NCBI RefSeq assembly: GCF_001690355.1
Contig: NZ_LZHG01000001.1
Span: forward strand, 1-64,000
DNA from: Gilliamella sp. Choc4-2
GTDB lineage: Bacteria; Pseudomonadota; Gammaproteobacteria; Enterobacterales; Orbaceae
DNA length: 64,000 nt
Direction: 5' to 3'
Positions within the stretch are counted from its first letter, which is position 1, and each line of letters begins with the position of its first letter. The notes beneath the pieces are model-generated. The model did no database searches. It saw only the letters and a program-made list of their open reading frames with translations, and was not told where the DNA came from. Below are positions 41,479 through 50,622 of this stretch, piece after piece. Position numbers and translations under genes: made by a program.

Positions 41479-42126
41479 ATGTATTTATTAGAAATGGCAC
41501 CAAAATTTTTATTAGCATTAGTTATCTTACTTATTTATGTGAAATTATCAGGCAAAAGCCAAATAGCACCTATGTCTCAGTTAGATCAAGTTGGTAGTAT
41601 GGTAATTGGTGCTTTGGTTGGGGGAGCATTGTTAAGCCCAACCGTCTCTGCATGGGAAGCAGCTGCTCTTGTAGCAATTTGGGCCGGTTTATTGGTTATA
41701 ATCAGATTCATCAAATCCAAAAATTCTCGTTTAAGAGATGCAATTGATGGTGCGCCTATTCAGCTGGTCAAAAATGGAAAATTAATAACCGATAATTTTA
41801 TCAAAGCCAATTTACCTGTACGAGACTTTGAAACTTTAGTTAATATACAAGGTATTTCATCATTCGAACAATTAAAGCAAGTTTGGTATGAATTAAATGG
41901 ATCATTAACAATTATCAAGAAAGGTGAGAAAGATATTGCGGTTCTAATTATTGAAAATGGAGGAATAAGCCATGATAACCTCAATCAGATCCAAAAAGAT
42001 GAAGATTGGGTTAAACAAGAAATTCATAAACAAGGATATGAAAAGATAGAGGATATTTTCTGCGCGGAATGGTTTGATAATAAATTATTTATTTATCCTT
42101 ATGATAAAGCCCAGCAAAAAAATTAA
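41479..42126 (+). CDS. DUF421-family membrane protein (YetF/YcaP type)
   Basis: A 215-residue protein with three N-terminal transmembrane helices (about 8-22, 40-58, 62-78) followed by the cytoplasmic DUF421 domain: LRDAIDGAPIQLVKNGKLITDNFIKANLPVRDFETLVNIQGISSFEQLKQVWYELNGSLTII-type sequence, with the usual NG..... L. pattern. Members such as B. subtilis YetF and E. coli YcaP are uncharacterised or linked to spore germination. It has a strong AGGAGG site, is monocistronic, and lies next to nsrR in a convergent arrangement. Confidence 0.88.
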   Translation: MYLLEMAPKFLLALVILLIYVKLSGKSQIAPMSQLDQVGSMVIGALVGGALLSPTVSAWEAAALVAIWAGLLVIIRFIKSKNSRLRDAIDGAPIQLVKNGKLITDNFIKANLPVRDFETLVNIQGISSFEQLKQVWYELNGSLTIIKKGEKDIAVLIIENGGISHDNLNQIQKDEDWVKQEIHKQGYEKIEDIFCAEWFDNKLFIYPYDKAQQKN

Positions 42127-42308
42127 TAACCGATTAATATAACTTTATAAGTATAAACTTATATTGCTAATTGTTCATATATTTTTATTTGATCGTTTTA
42201 TTTAATTAGATTGTCTAATGCGTGTGCTTAATCACTTTTAACCTAACCTGGCAGTTACTAATAAAACTGTTCAGGAATAGGTTATTATCTAGTTAAAACC
42301 AAATAAAA

Positions 42309-42725
42309 TTATGATAGGCTAATTAATTTTGTCTTGTCGTTAATTAAATCATCAATTGTATATTGTTCTAATTCTTTTAAAAATGCCTCTTTTGCATCCC
42401 ATAAATATCTTTTTAAAAGACAAACTGGGCTAATATTACATGCTGAAACGCTACAATCAAGTAGTTCTAGCGGTTCAATCTGCCTAATAACTTTACCTAC
42501 ATTAATTTGACTCCCATGCATTTTTAATTTTATACCGCCATACTTTCCTTGTTTTGTTTCAATATAACCTAACTTACCTAGTTTATAGACAACTTTAACC
42601 AAATGATTTTTAGATATATTATAATATTTACTTACCTCAGTAATATTTGTCATTTCACCTTCAGTTAAAGCTGACAAATAAATAAGTACACGTATGCTAT
42701 AATCAGTAAAATTTGATAATTGCAC
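42309..42725 (-). CDS. nsrR: Nitric-oxide-sensing repressor NsrR
   Basis: An Rrf2-family transcription factor with a [4Fe-4S] cluster that derepresses nitrosative-stress genes on exposure to NO. I start at the GTG at 42725, preceded by GGAG, so the protein opens VQLSNFTDYSIRVLIYLS as in E. coli NsrR (MQLTSFTDYGLRALIYMA); this gives 138 residues. The helix-turn-helix covers about 20-55, followed by GKYGGIKL. The cluster ligands CSVSACNISPVC have the C-x4-C-x5-C spacing of NsrR. It is downstream of hcp on the same strand, separated by a hairpin. Confidence 0.92.
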   Translation of the reverse strand: MQLSNFTDYSIRVLIYLSALTEGEMTNITEVSKYYNISKNHLVKVVYKLGKLGYIETKQGKYGGIKLKMHGSQINVGKVIRQIEPLELLDCSVSACNISPVCLLKRYLWDAKEAFLKELEQYTIDDLINDKTKLISLS

Positions 42726-42803
42726 TAAATCTCCTATATTATACAATCTATTAATATTCTTATTTGACCTATTCTAGTTTAGAATAATCTGTTCCCATAA
42801 ACA

Positions 42804-42834
42804 CTATTATCTGCATCGAAAAGCAGATAATAGC
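42804..42834 (-). terminator. Hairpin between hcp and nsrR
   Basis: Perfect 11-bp stem CTATTATCTGC (42804-42814) / GCAGATAATAG (42823-42833). It lies just after the hcp stop and before nsrR, so it probably ends hcp transcription; the T run on the minus strand is weak (ATAGTGTTTATGG). Confidence 0.65.
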
Positions 42835-42849
42835 ATAAATCCATTTATT

Positions 42850-44520
42850 TTAAGCCGCATTAAAAGTTAATATTTGATTTAAATCACTGGTTGAATCTGC
42901 CGTAATACGTAAATCAAACTTATTTTGCAATATGCTCAATAAGTTATCTGTTAAAAATTCGGGAATTGAAGGCCCTACATAAATTCCTTTAATACCCAAT
43001 GATAGTAAAGTGAGCAAAATGACAATTGCTTTCTGCTCAAACCATGATAGAACCAATGTTAATGGAAGTTCATTAACGCTACACTCAAAAGCTTCAACCA
43101 ATGCAAGCGCTAATTGAATTGCCGAATAAGCATCATTACATTGCCCAATATCAAGTAAACGAGGAATGCCATTAATATCACCAAAATTTTGCATATTAAA
43201 GCGATATTTACCACAACCTAAAGTTAAAATAACACTATCTTTAGGTACTTGGTTTGCCATTTCGGTATAATAATGACGTTCACTTTTGCTACCATCACAT
43301 CCCCCAATTAAAAAGAAATGCTTAATATTTCCAGCTTTTACTTGTTCAACAACTGTAGGCGCAACATTCATTAATGTATTTCTTGCAAAACCAACAGTTA
43401 TATAATGTTCAATTTCAGTATAATTGAAACCTGATTGATTAAGTGCACAATCAATAACAGGACTAAAATCATCAGTCTGAATATGAGCAACCCCAGGCCA
43501 ACCAACCATATTACGAGTAAAAATGCGATCCGCATATCCGTTTGTAAAAGGGTTTATAATACAATTTGACGTCATAACAATTGCCCCGGGAAAATTAGCA
43601 AATTCAACTTGCTGATTTTGCCAAGCGCTACCATAATTTCCGACTAAATGAGTATATTTTTTTAATTCTGGGTAAGCATGAGCGGGTAACATTTCTCCAT
43701 GAGTATAAACATTAATGCCCTTTCCTTGCGTTTGTTCTAAAATCAAACGTAAATCATGAAAATCATGTCCAGAAACTAAAATACATTTGCCTGCAATTGG
43801 CTTAGTATTTACTTTAGTTGGGACAGGATGACCAAATTCAGTTGTTTCTCCCATATCAAGCATCGACATAACTTTATAATTTAATTGCCCAATCTGCATT
43901 GAAAGTTCAAAAAGCTTATCTACATCAGTTGGATTATCGCCAAGAATGTTCATGATATGATGATATTCTGAATAAACTTCATCATTAAATTGACCTAATA
44001 CCGCAGCGTGTTCCATATAAGCTGCCGCGCCTTTCAAGCCATATAAAGCTAATAAACGAAGCCCTATTACATCATCACCAACTTGTTCTTGCTCTCGATT
44101 CAACTTGACTTGGCTAGCAAACGCTAATAGATCCTCTTTTGCATCTGGATAATTAAGCTTAGCTGCATAACTTAATGCTGGTAAAATATCATTTACTTTA
44201 AGCGCAGCACTTTTAGCGCAATGTGCTAACTTTTGACAATGTATATTAGCTTGCTCAAGATATTCTAGCATCCGCTGCGCATCAAAATTGACATTAGTTA
44301 ATGTCGCAAAAAAAGTTTGAAACGACCACCTATCAATCTCTCTATCCACAATGTTATACCTACGACAAAGCGTGGCCCAATACGAAATCTTTTGTAAACT
44401 AGCTACTAAAACATCTTGCAAATCAGAAACTTCTGCTGTTTTACCACACATACCTTTTGCATAATTACAGCCTTTATTATTTGATTTTATTATTGTTTGC
44501 TCACACTGAATACAGAACAT
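42850..44520 (-). CDS. hcp: Hybrid-cluster protein (hydroxylamine / NO reductase)
   Basis: A 556-residue iron-sulfur protein with the hybrid Fe-S-O cluster. In E. coli it acts as a high-affinity NO reductase and protein S-nitrosylase. Seen: the N-terminal cluster motif with Cys3, Cys6, Cys18 and Cys25 (MFCIQCEQT...[11 protein letters not shown], the enterobacterial spacing), and hybrid-cluster ligands in [30 protein letters not shown] and LGCGKYRFN. The electron-donor gene hcr, which follows hcp in E. coli, is absent here. An NsrR-like palindrome lies upstream. Confidence 0.96.
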   Translation of the reverse strand: MFCIQCEQTIIKSNNKGCNYAKGMCGKTAEVSDLQDVLVASLQKISYWATLCRRYNIVDREIDRWSFQTFFATLTNVNFDAQRMLEYLEQANIHCQKLAHCAKSAALKVNDILPALSYAAKLNYPDAKEDLLAFASQVKLNREQEQVGDDVIGLRLLALYGLKGAAAYMEHAAVLGQFNDEVYSEYHHIMNILGDNPTDVDKLFELSMQIGQLNYKVMSMLDMGETTEFGHPVPTKVNTKPIAGKCILVSGHDFHDLRLILEQTQGKGINVYTHGEMLPAHAYPELKKYTHLVGNYGSAWQNQQVEFANFPGAIVMTSNCIINPFTNGYADRIFTRNMVGWPGVAHIQTDDFSPVIDCALNQSGFNYTEIEHYITVGFARNTLMNVAPTVVEQVKAGNIKHFFLIGGCDGSKSERHYYTEMANQVPKDSVILTLGCGKYRFNMQNFGDINGIPRLLDIGQCNDAYSAIQLALALVEAFECSVNELPLTLVLSWFEQKAIVILLTLLSLGIKGIYVGPSIPEFLTDNLLSILQNKFDLRITADSTSDLNQILTFNAA

Positions 44521-44547
44521 AATATCTCCTCTTTTTCCATTCTTGTA

Positions 44548-44570
44548 AACATATAAATAAAATACATGTT
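44548..44570. promoter_or_regulatory. Candidate NsrR operator upstream of hcp
   Basis: Two 11-base half-sites, AACATATAAAT and AAATACATGTT, separated by one base, form an imperfect palindrome 28-50 bases before the hcp start. The 11-1-11 geometry and ATGTATTT half-site agree with the enterobacterial NsrR consensus (AAGATGCATTT dyads); the right half matches at about 9 of 11. Confidence 0.55.
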
Positions 44571-45561
44571 TAAATAAAAAAAGAAAAGCAGATTAAGCTT
44601 TATTGATTTAAAAACAATCATAGAAAATTAGGATTAAATTATTTAATGCCCTATAAAGTTCTTCAAAATTATAAATAATTAACTATTCTTCGATAACCAG
44701 CCCTGGCTCCTAGTTGTTAATAAGTAGGGTTAAATCATTTGGTATAGCCACTTTGATATGGACTATAAAGGATGATATAGTAACCATAACATAAATTTTT
44801 TCCTAGCTAGTGAAAGTTTTTCTATAAATTTGGTTTATTACCTATCCGTATTTTGGGTAAATAACCATGATATTGAGCCAGATTATCCTACTAACGGACA
44901 ACTGACTACAATATCAAGCCTAGTGCCACACTATTAAAGTCACCTATCACTTGAATGCTTTTTTACAATTTACCTTGAGATTGCCTTTTAAGTCTCAATT
45001 CTTAGGGTAAATACATTATGGTTACACTAATAGCTAAGTTTTCATATATAGTAAAAACAATTAGAAAAGACCTAGAGTAAATGCTTGTCAGTAAAAGGAC
45101 TGAACTCCAAAACAACAACCTAAATTTAGTAATTTAAGTTAAACATATTATGCACAGCAGCTAAATTTGAATCATACATTCAGCATAAACAGCAAAGCTC
45201 TTAGACTGAAATGCCTGCAAAAGAATCTTTTAAAATAAATACGATTGGTGCTCTGTCATTTTTTATTATGTAAACTCTATGTGGGTTAATGGAGAAAATT
45301 TTTGACTTTGAAAATGTACTATTTAGGAGATAGTTACATTTGCATATAGCTTAATTGACCATGTTTTACTTACCTAATTTAATAAAACTAAATTTTATCA
45401 TAACTTTTTAGCATGCAACTTACCCTGAATTTAGCAATCAACCGCTTAAGCACATCACTCACACTATAGATCATTTTTAAATCTTTGACATTAAAAGCAC
45501 CTTTAATAACTTCTTATTTTTCAAAATAATAAATAATATTAACTGGAAAATTACTGCTGTA
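44571..45561. other. Gene-poor kilobase before the AfsA operon, probably decayed DNA
   Basis: About one kilobase without an intact gene. Its base composition is slightly less AT-rich than the surrounding intergenic DNA. A plus-strand frame from about 44780 to 44938 lacks a start but reads sensibly (NLVYYLSVFWVNNHDIE, then PDYPTNGQLTT) before a stop. I see no RNA gene, insertion-sequence ends or direct repeats. I read it as remnant coding DNA at the border of the acquired operon, with low certainty. Confidence 0.4.
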
Positions 45562-45590
45562 TTGATATTTTTTAAACACCATGATAGCAT
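45562..45590 (+). promoter_or_regulatory. Candidate promoter of the AfsA operon
   Basis: TTGATA (45562-45567) and TAGCAT (45585-45590) are spaced by 17 bases and lie 36 bases before the first start codon. The -35 matches 5 of 6 and the -10 matches 4 of 6 of the sigma-70 consensus. In such AT-rich DNA this is suggestive only. Confidence 0.3.
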
Positions 45591-45625
45591 GTAAAGATAA
45601 TCTTTTTTATATAAGGAACTAGAGT

Positions 45626-46243
45626 ATGAAAAAAACATTAATTTTACTTGCACATCCAAATTTAAATGAATCAGTTGTTAATAAAGCTTTAATACAGAAA
45701 TTAACTCCTTTCGCTTCAGAAAATTTGATAATTCGTGATATTTCAAAATCCTGTGTAAATAATCAGTTCAATGTAGAAGAAGAGCAATCTTATCTATTAA
45801 ACTCCGAACGCATTATTTTTCAATTTCCATTATATTGGTATTCCTACCCTGCAATATTAAAAAAATGGATTGATGAAATTTTTCTTCCGGGTTTTGCTTA
45901 TGGTAGAAAAGGAACAGATTTAGGAACTAAGCTCATTAATAAACAATTTAGTGTCATAGCATCTATTGGTGGAACAAAAGAAGTATATACTCCTGGAGGT
46001 GTTGTAGGTTTTTCTATTAATGAGTTATTAAGACATTTACAGATAACAATTGAATATGTTGGTGGTATATATACTTACCCATTTTTTATTTATGGTTCAA
46101 ACTTTATTAAAGAAACGTCCAAATTGGATGATATTTTTAAAGATTACAAAGAACATATATTTTCAGAATATATTCCTAAAGATAAACAATATAAAAAATT
46201 GATTAAATTAGCTTATGAATGCCAAGCAAAAGGGTTCTATTAA
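45626..46243 (+). CDS. Flavodoxin-fold NAD(P)H oxidoreductase
   Basis: A 205-residue FMN/FAD reductase of the KefF/MdaB/YwrO group. Seen: the flavin phosphate loop start TLILLAHPNLNESVVNKAL, IIFQFPLYWYSYPAILKKWIDEIFLPGFAYG (the FPLYW..PA.LK.WID motif), and ASIGGTKEVYTPGG. Such enzymes transfer two electrons to quinones. It is the first gene of the seven-gene operon, with AAGGA 9 bases upstream. Inferred role: redox tailoring of the cluster product. It overlaps the next gene by 29 bases. Confidence 0.85.
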   Translation: MKKTLILLAHPNLNESVVNKALIQKLTPFASENLIIRDISKSCVNNQFNVEEEQSYLLNSERIIFQFPLYWYSYPAILKKWIDEIFLPGFAYGRKGTDLGTKLINKQFSVIASIGGTKEVYTPGGVVGFSINELLRHLQITIEYVGGIYTYPFFIYGSNFIKETSKLDDIFKDYKEHIFSEYIPKDKQYKKLIKLAYECQAKGFY

Positions 46244-46739
46244 AAAACTCAATGCTTTATTAAACAATATAACTCTTATAGCAGAAGAAGTTGATTATTT
46301 AAGCTATCAAAGCTTATATATTTCTAAAAAAATTTCAGCATATGATGCTTATAAAAAAATAACGAGTTATCAACCTAAATGGATTGAGTTACTGTTTAAC
46401 ATTAGAGATTTTTTAGGAAAAATAGTTGGAATTAAATCCATTAACGGGTTCAATGTATTAGACAAAAACGAACCCGATATAGGAAATAAAGTCCACTTTT
46501 TTACAGTCATTGAAAAAGAAGAAAATATATTAACGTTGGTAGTAAGAGACTGGCATCTAGATGTTTGTGTGCATATTCGTATTATCAACGCTAATGATTA
46601 TCATAATAAGTTATATTTAATTACATCAGTTAAAAATCACAATCTTGTTGGAAAATTATATATGTTGCCTGTTTCTATCATGCATCCATATATTGTAAGT
46701 AAATTGTTCGAAAATCTTAATATTAAACAGAAGGAATAA
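46215..46739 (+). CDS. DUF2867-like protein
   Basis: A 174-residue protein. The pattern SAYDAYKKITSYQPKWIELLFNIRDFLGKIVGIK, then GNKVHFFTVIEKEEN, LTLVVRDWHLDVCVHIRI and VKNHNLVGKLYMLPVSIMHPYIVSKLFENL follows DUF2867 (P.W...L..LRD...GL ... GR.Y...V.P.H). DUF2867 often occurs fused to, or beside, NAD(P)-binding SDR proteins, and two SDRs lie in this operon. It is probably a StAR-like small-molecule-binding fold, but the function is unknown. The start overlaps the preceding gene by 29 bases; the next gene starts 3 bases after its stop. Confidence 0.7.
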   Translation: MNAKQKGSIKKLNALLNNITLIAEEVDYLSYQSLYISKKISAYDAYKKITSYQPKWIELLFNIRDFLGKIVGIKSINGFNVLDKNEPDIGNKVHFFTVIEKEENILTLVVRDWHLDVCVHIRIINANDYHNKLYLITSVKNHNLVGKLYMLPVSIMHPYIVSKLFENLNIKQKE

Positions 46740-46742
46740 AAA

Positions 46743-47882
46743 ATGGATAAAAAAGCACTTGTTGATTCGTACATAGTTCATAAATCAGAAGTAGAAGATG
46801 TACTTATTTATGAACCTAGTATTGTACTATTAAATATGATTAAAGAAGATGATTTTAACGATTTAATACTCTCTAATCCAGAGCATGAACATCTTCTTAA
46901 ATCTGTTTATAAACGCTGTAAATCTAATAAACAACATATTTATACTCTTAGAACATTACCAATAGAGATATCAAAAGATGTAGCTTGTACTATTCTTTCT
47001 GATATACATATAGCTGAGTTTTATAAACCACTAGATGATAACACTTTAGAATTAATTAGTGCTTATATGCCTCTACATCTAGAGGAAATTATTAGAAGTA
47101 GATTATTATCCAATATTCCTCCAATTAATGATGATGATAAAAGAGCAATTTCTAACATACAAAACACAGCCCCTATTTATTCTTATTTCTTATTTAATAA
47201 TACAAAAAACCAATATTTTTACAAAAAATTCCATGAACATGTTCCTGGAATGATGTTATTAGAAGCAGCAAGACAAGCTGGATATGATTACGTTTACTCA
47301 ACAACAGGGCATAAATACAAAGAGGTCTCTATCTCAATGACAAGTCTTGGAGTAAATTTTTTAGACTATGTTGTGTCATCTTATCCACTAGAGATACTTT
47401 TTTCTCAAAAAGATTATGTTCGTAGGGTAAAACCTAAAATTCTTGAAAAGAAAGCATGGTTTTATCAAAAAGGTAAACTTAAAGGAACTTTCTCCTTAAA
47501 TTGTGCAGTTATTCCCATGAGTATTTTTCCTAGATTAAGAAATGAACACTATGCTAAAACACATAATTTTTATCCTTTCGATAAGGACATGTCAATAAAA
47601 GTATTTAGCAATAATGGCCAAGAATCGAATAAAAAAATAATATACTTATCATTAACAGGGATCACAATAGAAAGTGATAAAGATGATAATGCAAATATTT
47701 CTAGTGTAATTTTATTGAATAAACATGAGTTCTCAATAAAACAACACACAACAGTAGAAACAAACAGTAATTGGCACTATTTGATATTTGACGATTTATC
47801 TAAATCTCAGTTACTAACATTGAATAATATAATAAATACTTGTTTTTATCATAAACCTATGTTTGATGAACTAAACATTTAA
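46743..47882 (+). CDS. AfsA-type hotdog protein (gamma-butyrolactone synthase-like)
   Basis: A 379-residue protein. Residues 166-180, HVPGMMLLEAARQAG, reproduce the signature of AfsA/ScbA/BarX proteins, the Streptomyces enzymes that condense a beta-ketoacyl-ACP with dihydroxyacetone phosphate to make butyrolactone hormones. The flanking sequence fits one AfsA hotdog repeat (about 140-265). The first hotdog repeat is hard to recognise; the N-terminal 135 residues contain AYMPLHLEEIIRSRLL where its helix might be. The last 90 residues (YLSLTGITIES..., LIFDDLSKSQLLTLNNII) look faintly like a PilZ domain but without a clear RxxxR motif. It is central to an operon with an ene-reductase and two SDRs. 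The AfsA call is firm at domain level; the reaction is inferred. Confidence 0.8.
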   Translation: MDKKALVDSYIVHKSEVEDVLIYEPSIVLLNMIKEDDFNDLILSNPEHEHLLKSVYKRCKSNKQHIYTLRTLPIEISKDVACTILSDIHIAEFYKPLDDNTLELISAYMPLHLEEIIRSRLLSNIPPINDDDKRAISNIQNTAPIYSYFLFNNTKNQYFYKKFHEHVPGMMLLEAARQAGYDYVYSTTGHKYKEVSISMTSLGVNFLDYVVSSYPLEILFSQKDYVRRVKPKILEKKAWFYQKGKLKGTFSLNCAVIPMSIFPRLRNEHYAKTHNFYPFDKDMSIKVFSNNGQESNKKIIYLSLTGITIESDKDDNANISSVILLNKHEFSIKQHTTVETNSNWHYLIFDDLSKSQLLTLNNIINTCFYHKPMFDELNI

Positions 47883-47901
47883 AAACTGGGATAAAAAATA
47901 C

Positions 47902-49056
47902 ATGAATGATTTAATTCTATTATCACCTTTACATTTTGAAAATGGAATATCGATTAAGAATAGATTATTTTTATCATCGATAGGACTAGACTTAGCAAAA
48001 CCCACTGGCGAATGTTCCGAAGAATTGATCAATTTTTATAAAAAAATTATCGATGGCGGCGTTGGGATGATTATAATTGGCAATTCAACGGTGTCACCAT
48101 CCTCCCGCTTACATGAAAGAGGGCTAGCTTTATATGAATGGAAACATGCACAAGCTCTAAAGCCAATTTTTGAATATGCCCATCAAAAAGATGTATTAGT
48201 GGTAGTACAACTCCAGCATTATGGTGCACAAGGTTCATCAAAACACACAAATTGCCCTCTATTATCCCCTAGTGGGCAATTTAGTCAAAAAATGAAAAAA
48301 AAATTCCCAGAAGACAAAGTTATAGAAATGTCTATAAGTGATATTGAAAATGTCATTGAGGAATTTGCTCATTCTGCATGGTTAGTTCAACAAGCTGGTG
48401 GTAAAGCTATTCAAATCCAAGCCGCTAATGGATACCTAATTAGTAGTTTTTTATCGCCTTATACAAATAAAAGAACTGATGACTATGGTGGAACCCCTAA
48501 AAAAAGAGCGCTTATACTGATAAAAATCATTGAAGCTATTCAAGTTAAAACTAAATATAACCTAAGTATTTTTATTCGTTTGGGCATTGATGATTATTTT
48601 GATAATGAAGAAGGGCAAAAACCAGAATATTTAGAGGAAGTAATACATGAATTAGAACAATTAGGCATTGATGGGATAGAATGCTCAATGTGTATAGGCG
48701 AAACATTTTACAAATTTTTAAGTGGTTATAATCAAAACAGCAAAAATAGAATTTTCTCTGGCGCAAGTAAAATTAAGTCTTATACAACTAAAATTCCAGT
48801 AGGATGTACAGGACTAGTTCACTCAATATTGGATGCAGAAGAGCAACTCCATAAATACAAACTTGACTATATTGGTATGGCAAGGGCATTATTTGCCGAT
48901 CCAAAACTTTTATCCAAATTTTTTGAAAAAAGAGAAATCAACGCTTGTAGATTTGATGGTTTTTGTTTTAAAGATAAAAGCAATCCAAAATTAGACAGAG
49001 TTTATTGCTGTGTTAACCCTGATTATTTAAGAGATTCTCAAACTAAATATGAGTAA
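47902..49056 (+). CDS. Old Yellow Enzyme-family NADH:flavin oxidoreductase, single-domain
   Basis: A 384-residue FMN (beta/alpha)8 ene-reductase. Seen: SIKNRLFLSSIG, VVVQLQHYGAQG, SAWLVQQAGGKAIQIQAANGYLISSFLSP, NKRTDDYGG and IGMARALFADPKL. The usual catalytic His of the H..H/H..N pair is Gln173, with Asn176 kept. Members of the 2,4-dienoyl-CoA reductase branch continue with a 4Fe-4S motif and an NAD-binding domain; here the motif is degenerate (ACRFDGFCF...YCCVNP) and the protein stops there. It probably reduces an activated C=C bond in the cluster product. Confidence 0.88.
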   Translation: MNDLILLSPLHFENGISIKNRLFLSSIGLDLAKPTGECSEELINFYKKIIDGGVGMIIIGNSTVSPSSRLHERGLALYEWKHAQALKPIFEYAHQKDVLVVVQLQHYGAQGSSKHTNCPLLSPSGQFSQKMKKKFPEDKVIEMSISDIENVIEEFAHSAWLVQQAGGKAIQIQAANGYLISSFLSPYTNKRTDDYGGTPKKRALILIKIIEAIQVKTKYNLSIFIRLGIDDYFDNEEGQKPEYLEEVIHELEQLGIDGIECSMCIGETFYKFLSGYNQNSKNRIFSGASKIKSYTTKIPVGCTGLVHSILDAEEQLHKYKLDYIGMARALFADPKLLSKFFEKREINACRFDGFCFKDKSNPKLDRVYCCVNPDYLRDSQTKYE

Positions 49057-49061
49057 ATAAA

Positions 49062-49838
49062 ATGAAATACATTGATTTTGAAGACAAAAATATCATCGTT
49101 GTTGGTGGTACAAATGGTATAGGTCTGTGCTTAGTACAAAGACTTATTGAATTAAAAGCAAATATTATTGTTCTTGGAAGAAATATTGACAAGCCTGAAC
49201 TCAAAAAATTAAAGGATCATTGCCAATTTTTTAAATGTGATATTTCAAACTCTAATGACATTGATAATACTTTTGATCATATTAAAAACGAATATAAAGT
49301 TTTACACTTTGCAGTAAATAATGCTGGTATCACAGCCCCTTATAGTAATATCTCCGAATTGGATATTATTCAATGGAAAAAAATTATTGACACCAACTTA
49401 ACAGGTACAGCCCATTGCTTAAAAAGAGAAATCCAATTAATTTCTCAAAGTAAAGGTGGCGCTATAGTAAATATTTCATCCTGTGCAGGATTACAAGCAT
49501 TACGAATGCAAGCTGCGTATTCCGTAAGTAAAGCCGCCATTAATATGCTAACACAAGTTGCTGCTATAGAGTGTGCCGTTGATCATGATAATGTACATGC
49601 AATTCGAGTTAATGCTGTAGCTCCAGGACCAATATTAGGAGGAATGAATAATGAGGAAAATTTGCGAAAGAACCCTGAACGGACAGAAAGAAAATTATCA
49701 ATTACAGCAATGAAAAAGTTTGGCACAGCTGACGAAGTTGCTAATAGTGTTTTATGGTTATTAAGTCAACAATCATCATATACTACAGGCGTTATATTAC
49801 CTATTGATGGTGGATTTAATTCAGGTAAATTCAATTAA
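49062..49838 (+). CDS. Short-chain dehydrogenase/reductase (first of two)
   Basis: A 258-residue classical SDR. Seen: the cofactor loop VVGGTNGIGLCLV (13-25), CDISNSND, NNAGITAPYS (86-95), catalytic Ser in IVNISSCAGLQ, Tyr153 and Lys157 in YSVSKAAINML, VNAVAPGPI and the C-terminal TTGVILPIDGGFNSG. It resembles FabG-type ketoreductases. In Streptomyces butyrolactone pathways an SDR such as BarS1/ScbB reduces the 6-keto group, so a similar step is a reasonable inference here. It starts 5 bases after the OYE gene. Confidence 0.92.
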   Translation: MKYIDFEDKNIIVVGGTNGIGLCLVQRLIELKANIIVLGRNIDKPELKKLKDHCQFFKCDISNSNDIDNTFDHIKNEYKVLHFAVNNAGITAPYSNISELDIIQWKKIIDTNLTGTAHCLKREIQLISQSKGGAIVNISSCAGLQALRMQAAYSVSKAAINMLTQVAAIECAVDHDNVHAIRVNAVAPGPILGGMNNEENLRKNPERTERKLSITAMKKFGTADEVANSVLWLLSQQSSYTTGVILPIDGGFNSGKFN

Positions 49839-49850
49839 AAGACAAACTTT

Positions 49851-50594
49851 ATGAAAAAAAATATCTTTATCTCTGGAGTAAGCTCAGGAATAGGTCGTGA
49901 GCTAGCTCTTTATCATTTAAAAGAAGGAGACAGTGTATATGGTATTTCCCGAAGTAAATGTGCTGAGCTTGAAAAATATCAACATTTCCATCATCACTGT
50001 ATAGATTTATCACAATCGGAATTTATAGTTAGCCATTTGAAAGAATTTTCTAATCTAAAACAAATTAAAAAAATTGACCGTTTATACCTAAATGCAGGTC
50101 TATTTAATAAAGTTACTCGGTTAGATCAATTAAGTTTTGATGACTTTAATTATGTTATGTCAGTTAACTTATTTTCTTATAAGATTTTATTAGATTTTTT
50201 TCTAAATCATGACCAGCTATCATTAGAACAAATTATAATATCCAGTTCAATTGCCGGTGTTCGTCCGAGACAAGGAATGTCTGTTTATGCGGTATCTAAA
50301 GCAGCATTAAATATGATGATAAAAATATATGCATTAGAAAACCCACATTTATTTTTTGCTGTAATTGGACTATGTATTTTTGACTCAGCAGTTTCTCGTG
50401 TAATAACTTTAGACAATCCAAAGCTAAATGAATTTCCAGAATTAAAAAAATTAGCTGAGCGCTTATCTAAAAATGATGGTTATTTAGTAAGTTCACAACA
50501 AAGGGCTAAAGAATTGATTCATGTTTTAAATAATATTGAAACTTTACAAATCACATCTGGTGATTTTTTTGAAATACGTGATCTACTACATTAA
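49851..50594 (+). CDS. Short-chain dehydrogenase/reductase (second of two)
   Basis: A 247-residue SDR, distinct from its neighbour. Seen: FISGVSSGIGRELALYHL (7-24), YGISRSK, LYLNAGLF, ISSSIAGVRPR with the catalytic serine, and Tyr146/Lys150 in YAVSKAALNMMI. The C-terminus lacks the usual DGG motif of FabG-like proteins. It is closer to the benzil reductase/YueD-like SDRs by general pattern. It lies 12 bases after the first SDR and 28 bases before the YCII-like gene. The substrate is unknown. Confidence 0.88.
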   Translation: MKKNIFISGVSSGIGRELALYHLKEGDSVYGISRSKCAELEKYQHFHHHCIDLSQSEFIVSHLKEFSNLKQIKKIDRLYLNAGLFNKVTRLDQLSFDDFNYVMSVNLFSYKILLDFFLNHDQLSLEQIIISSSIAGVRPRQGMSVYAVSKAALNMMIKIYALENPHLFFAVIGLCIFDSAVSRVITLDNPKLNEFPELKKLAERLSKNDGYLVSSQQRAKELIHVLNNIETLQITSGDFFEIRDLLH

Positions 50595-50622
50595 ATTTAT
50601 TTTATTAAATAAGGAAAAACAA

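Noticed and set aside
42721-42746. An ATG start for nsrR seven codons upstream
   Set aside because: The GTG at 42725 is preceded by GGAG at the right distance and restores the conserved VQLSNFTDY start of NsrR.
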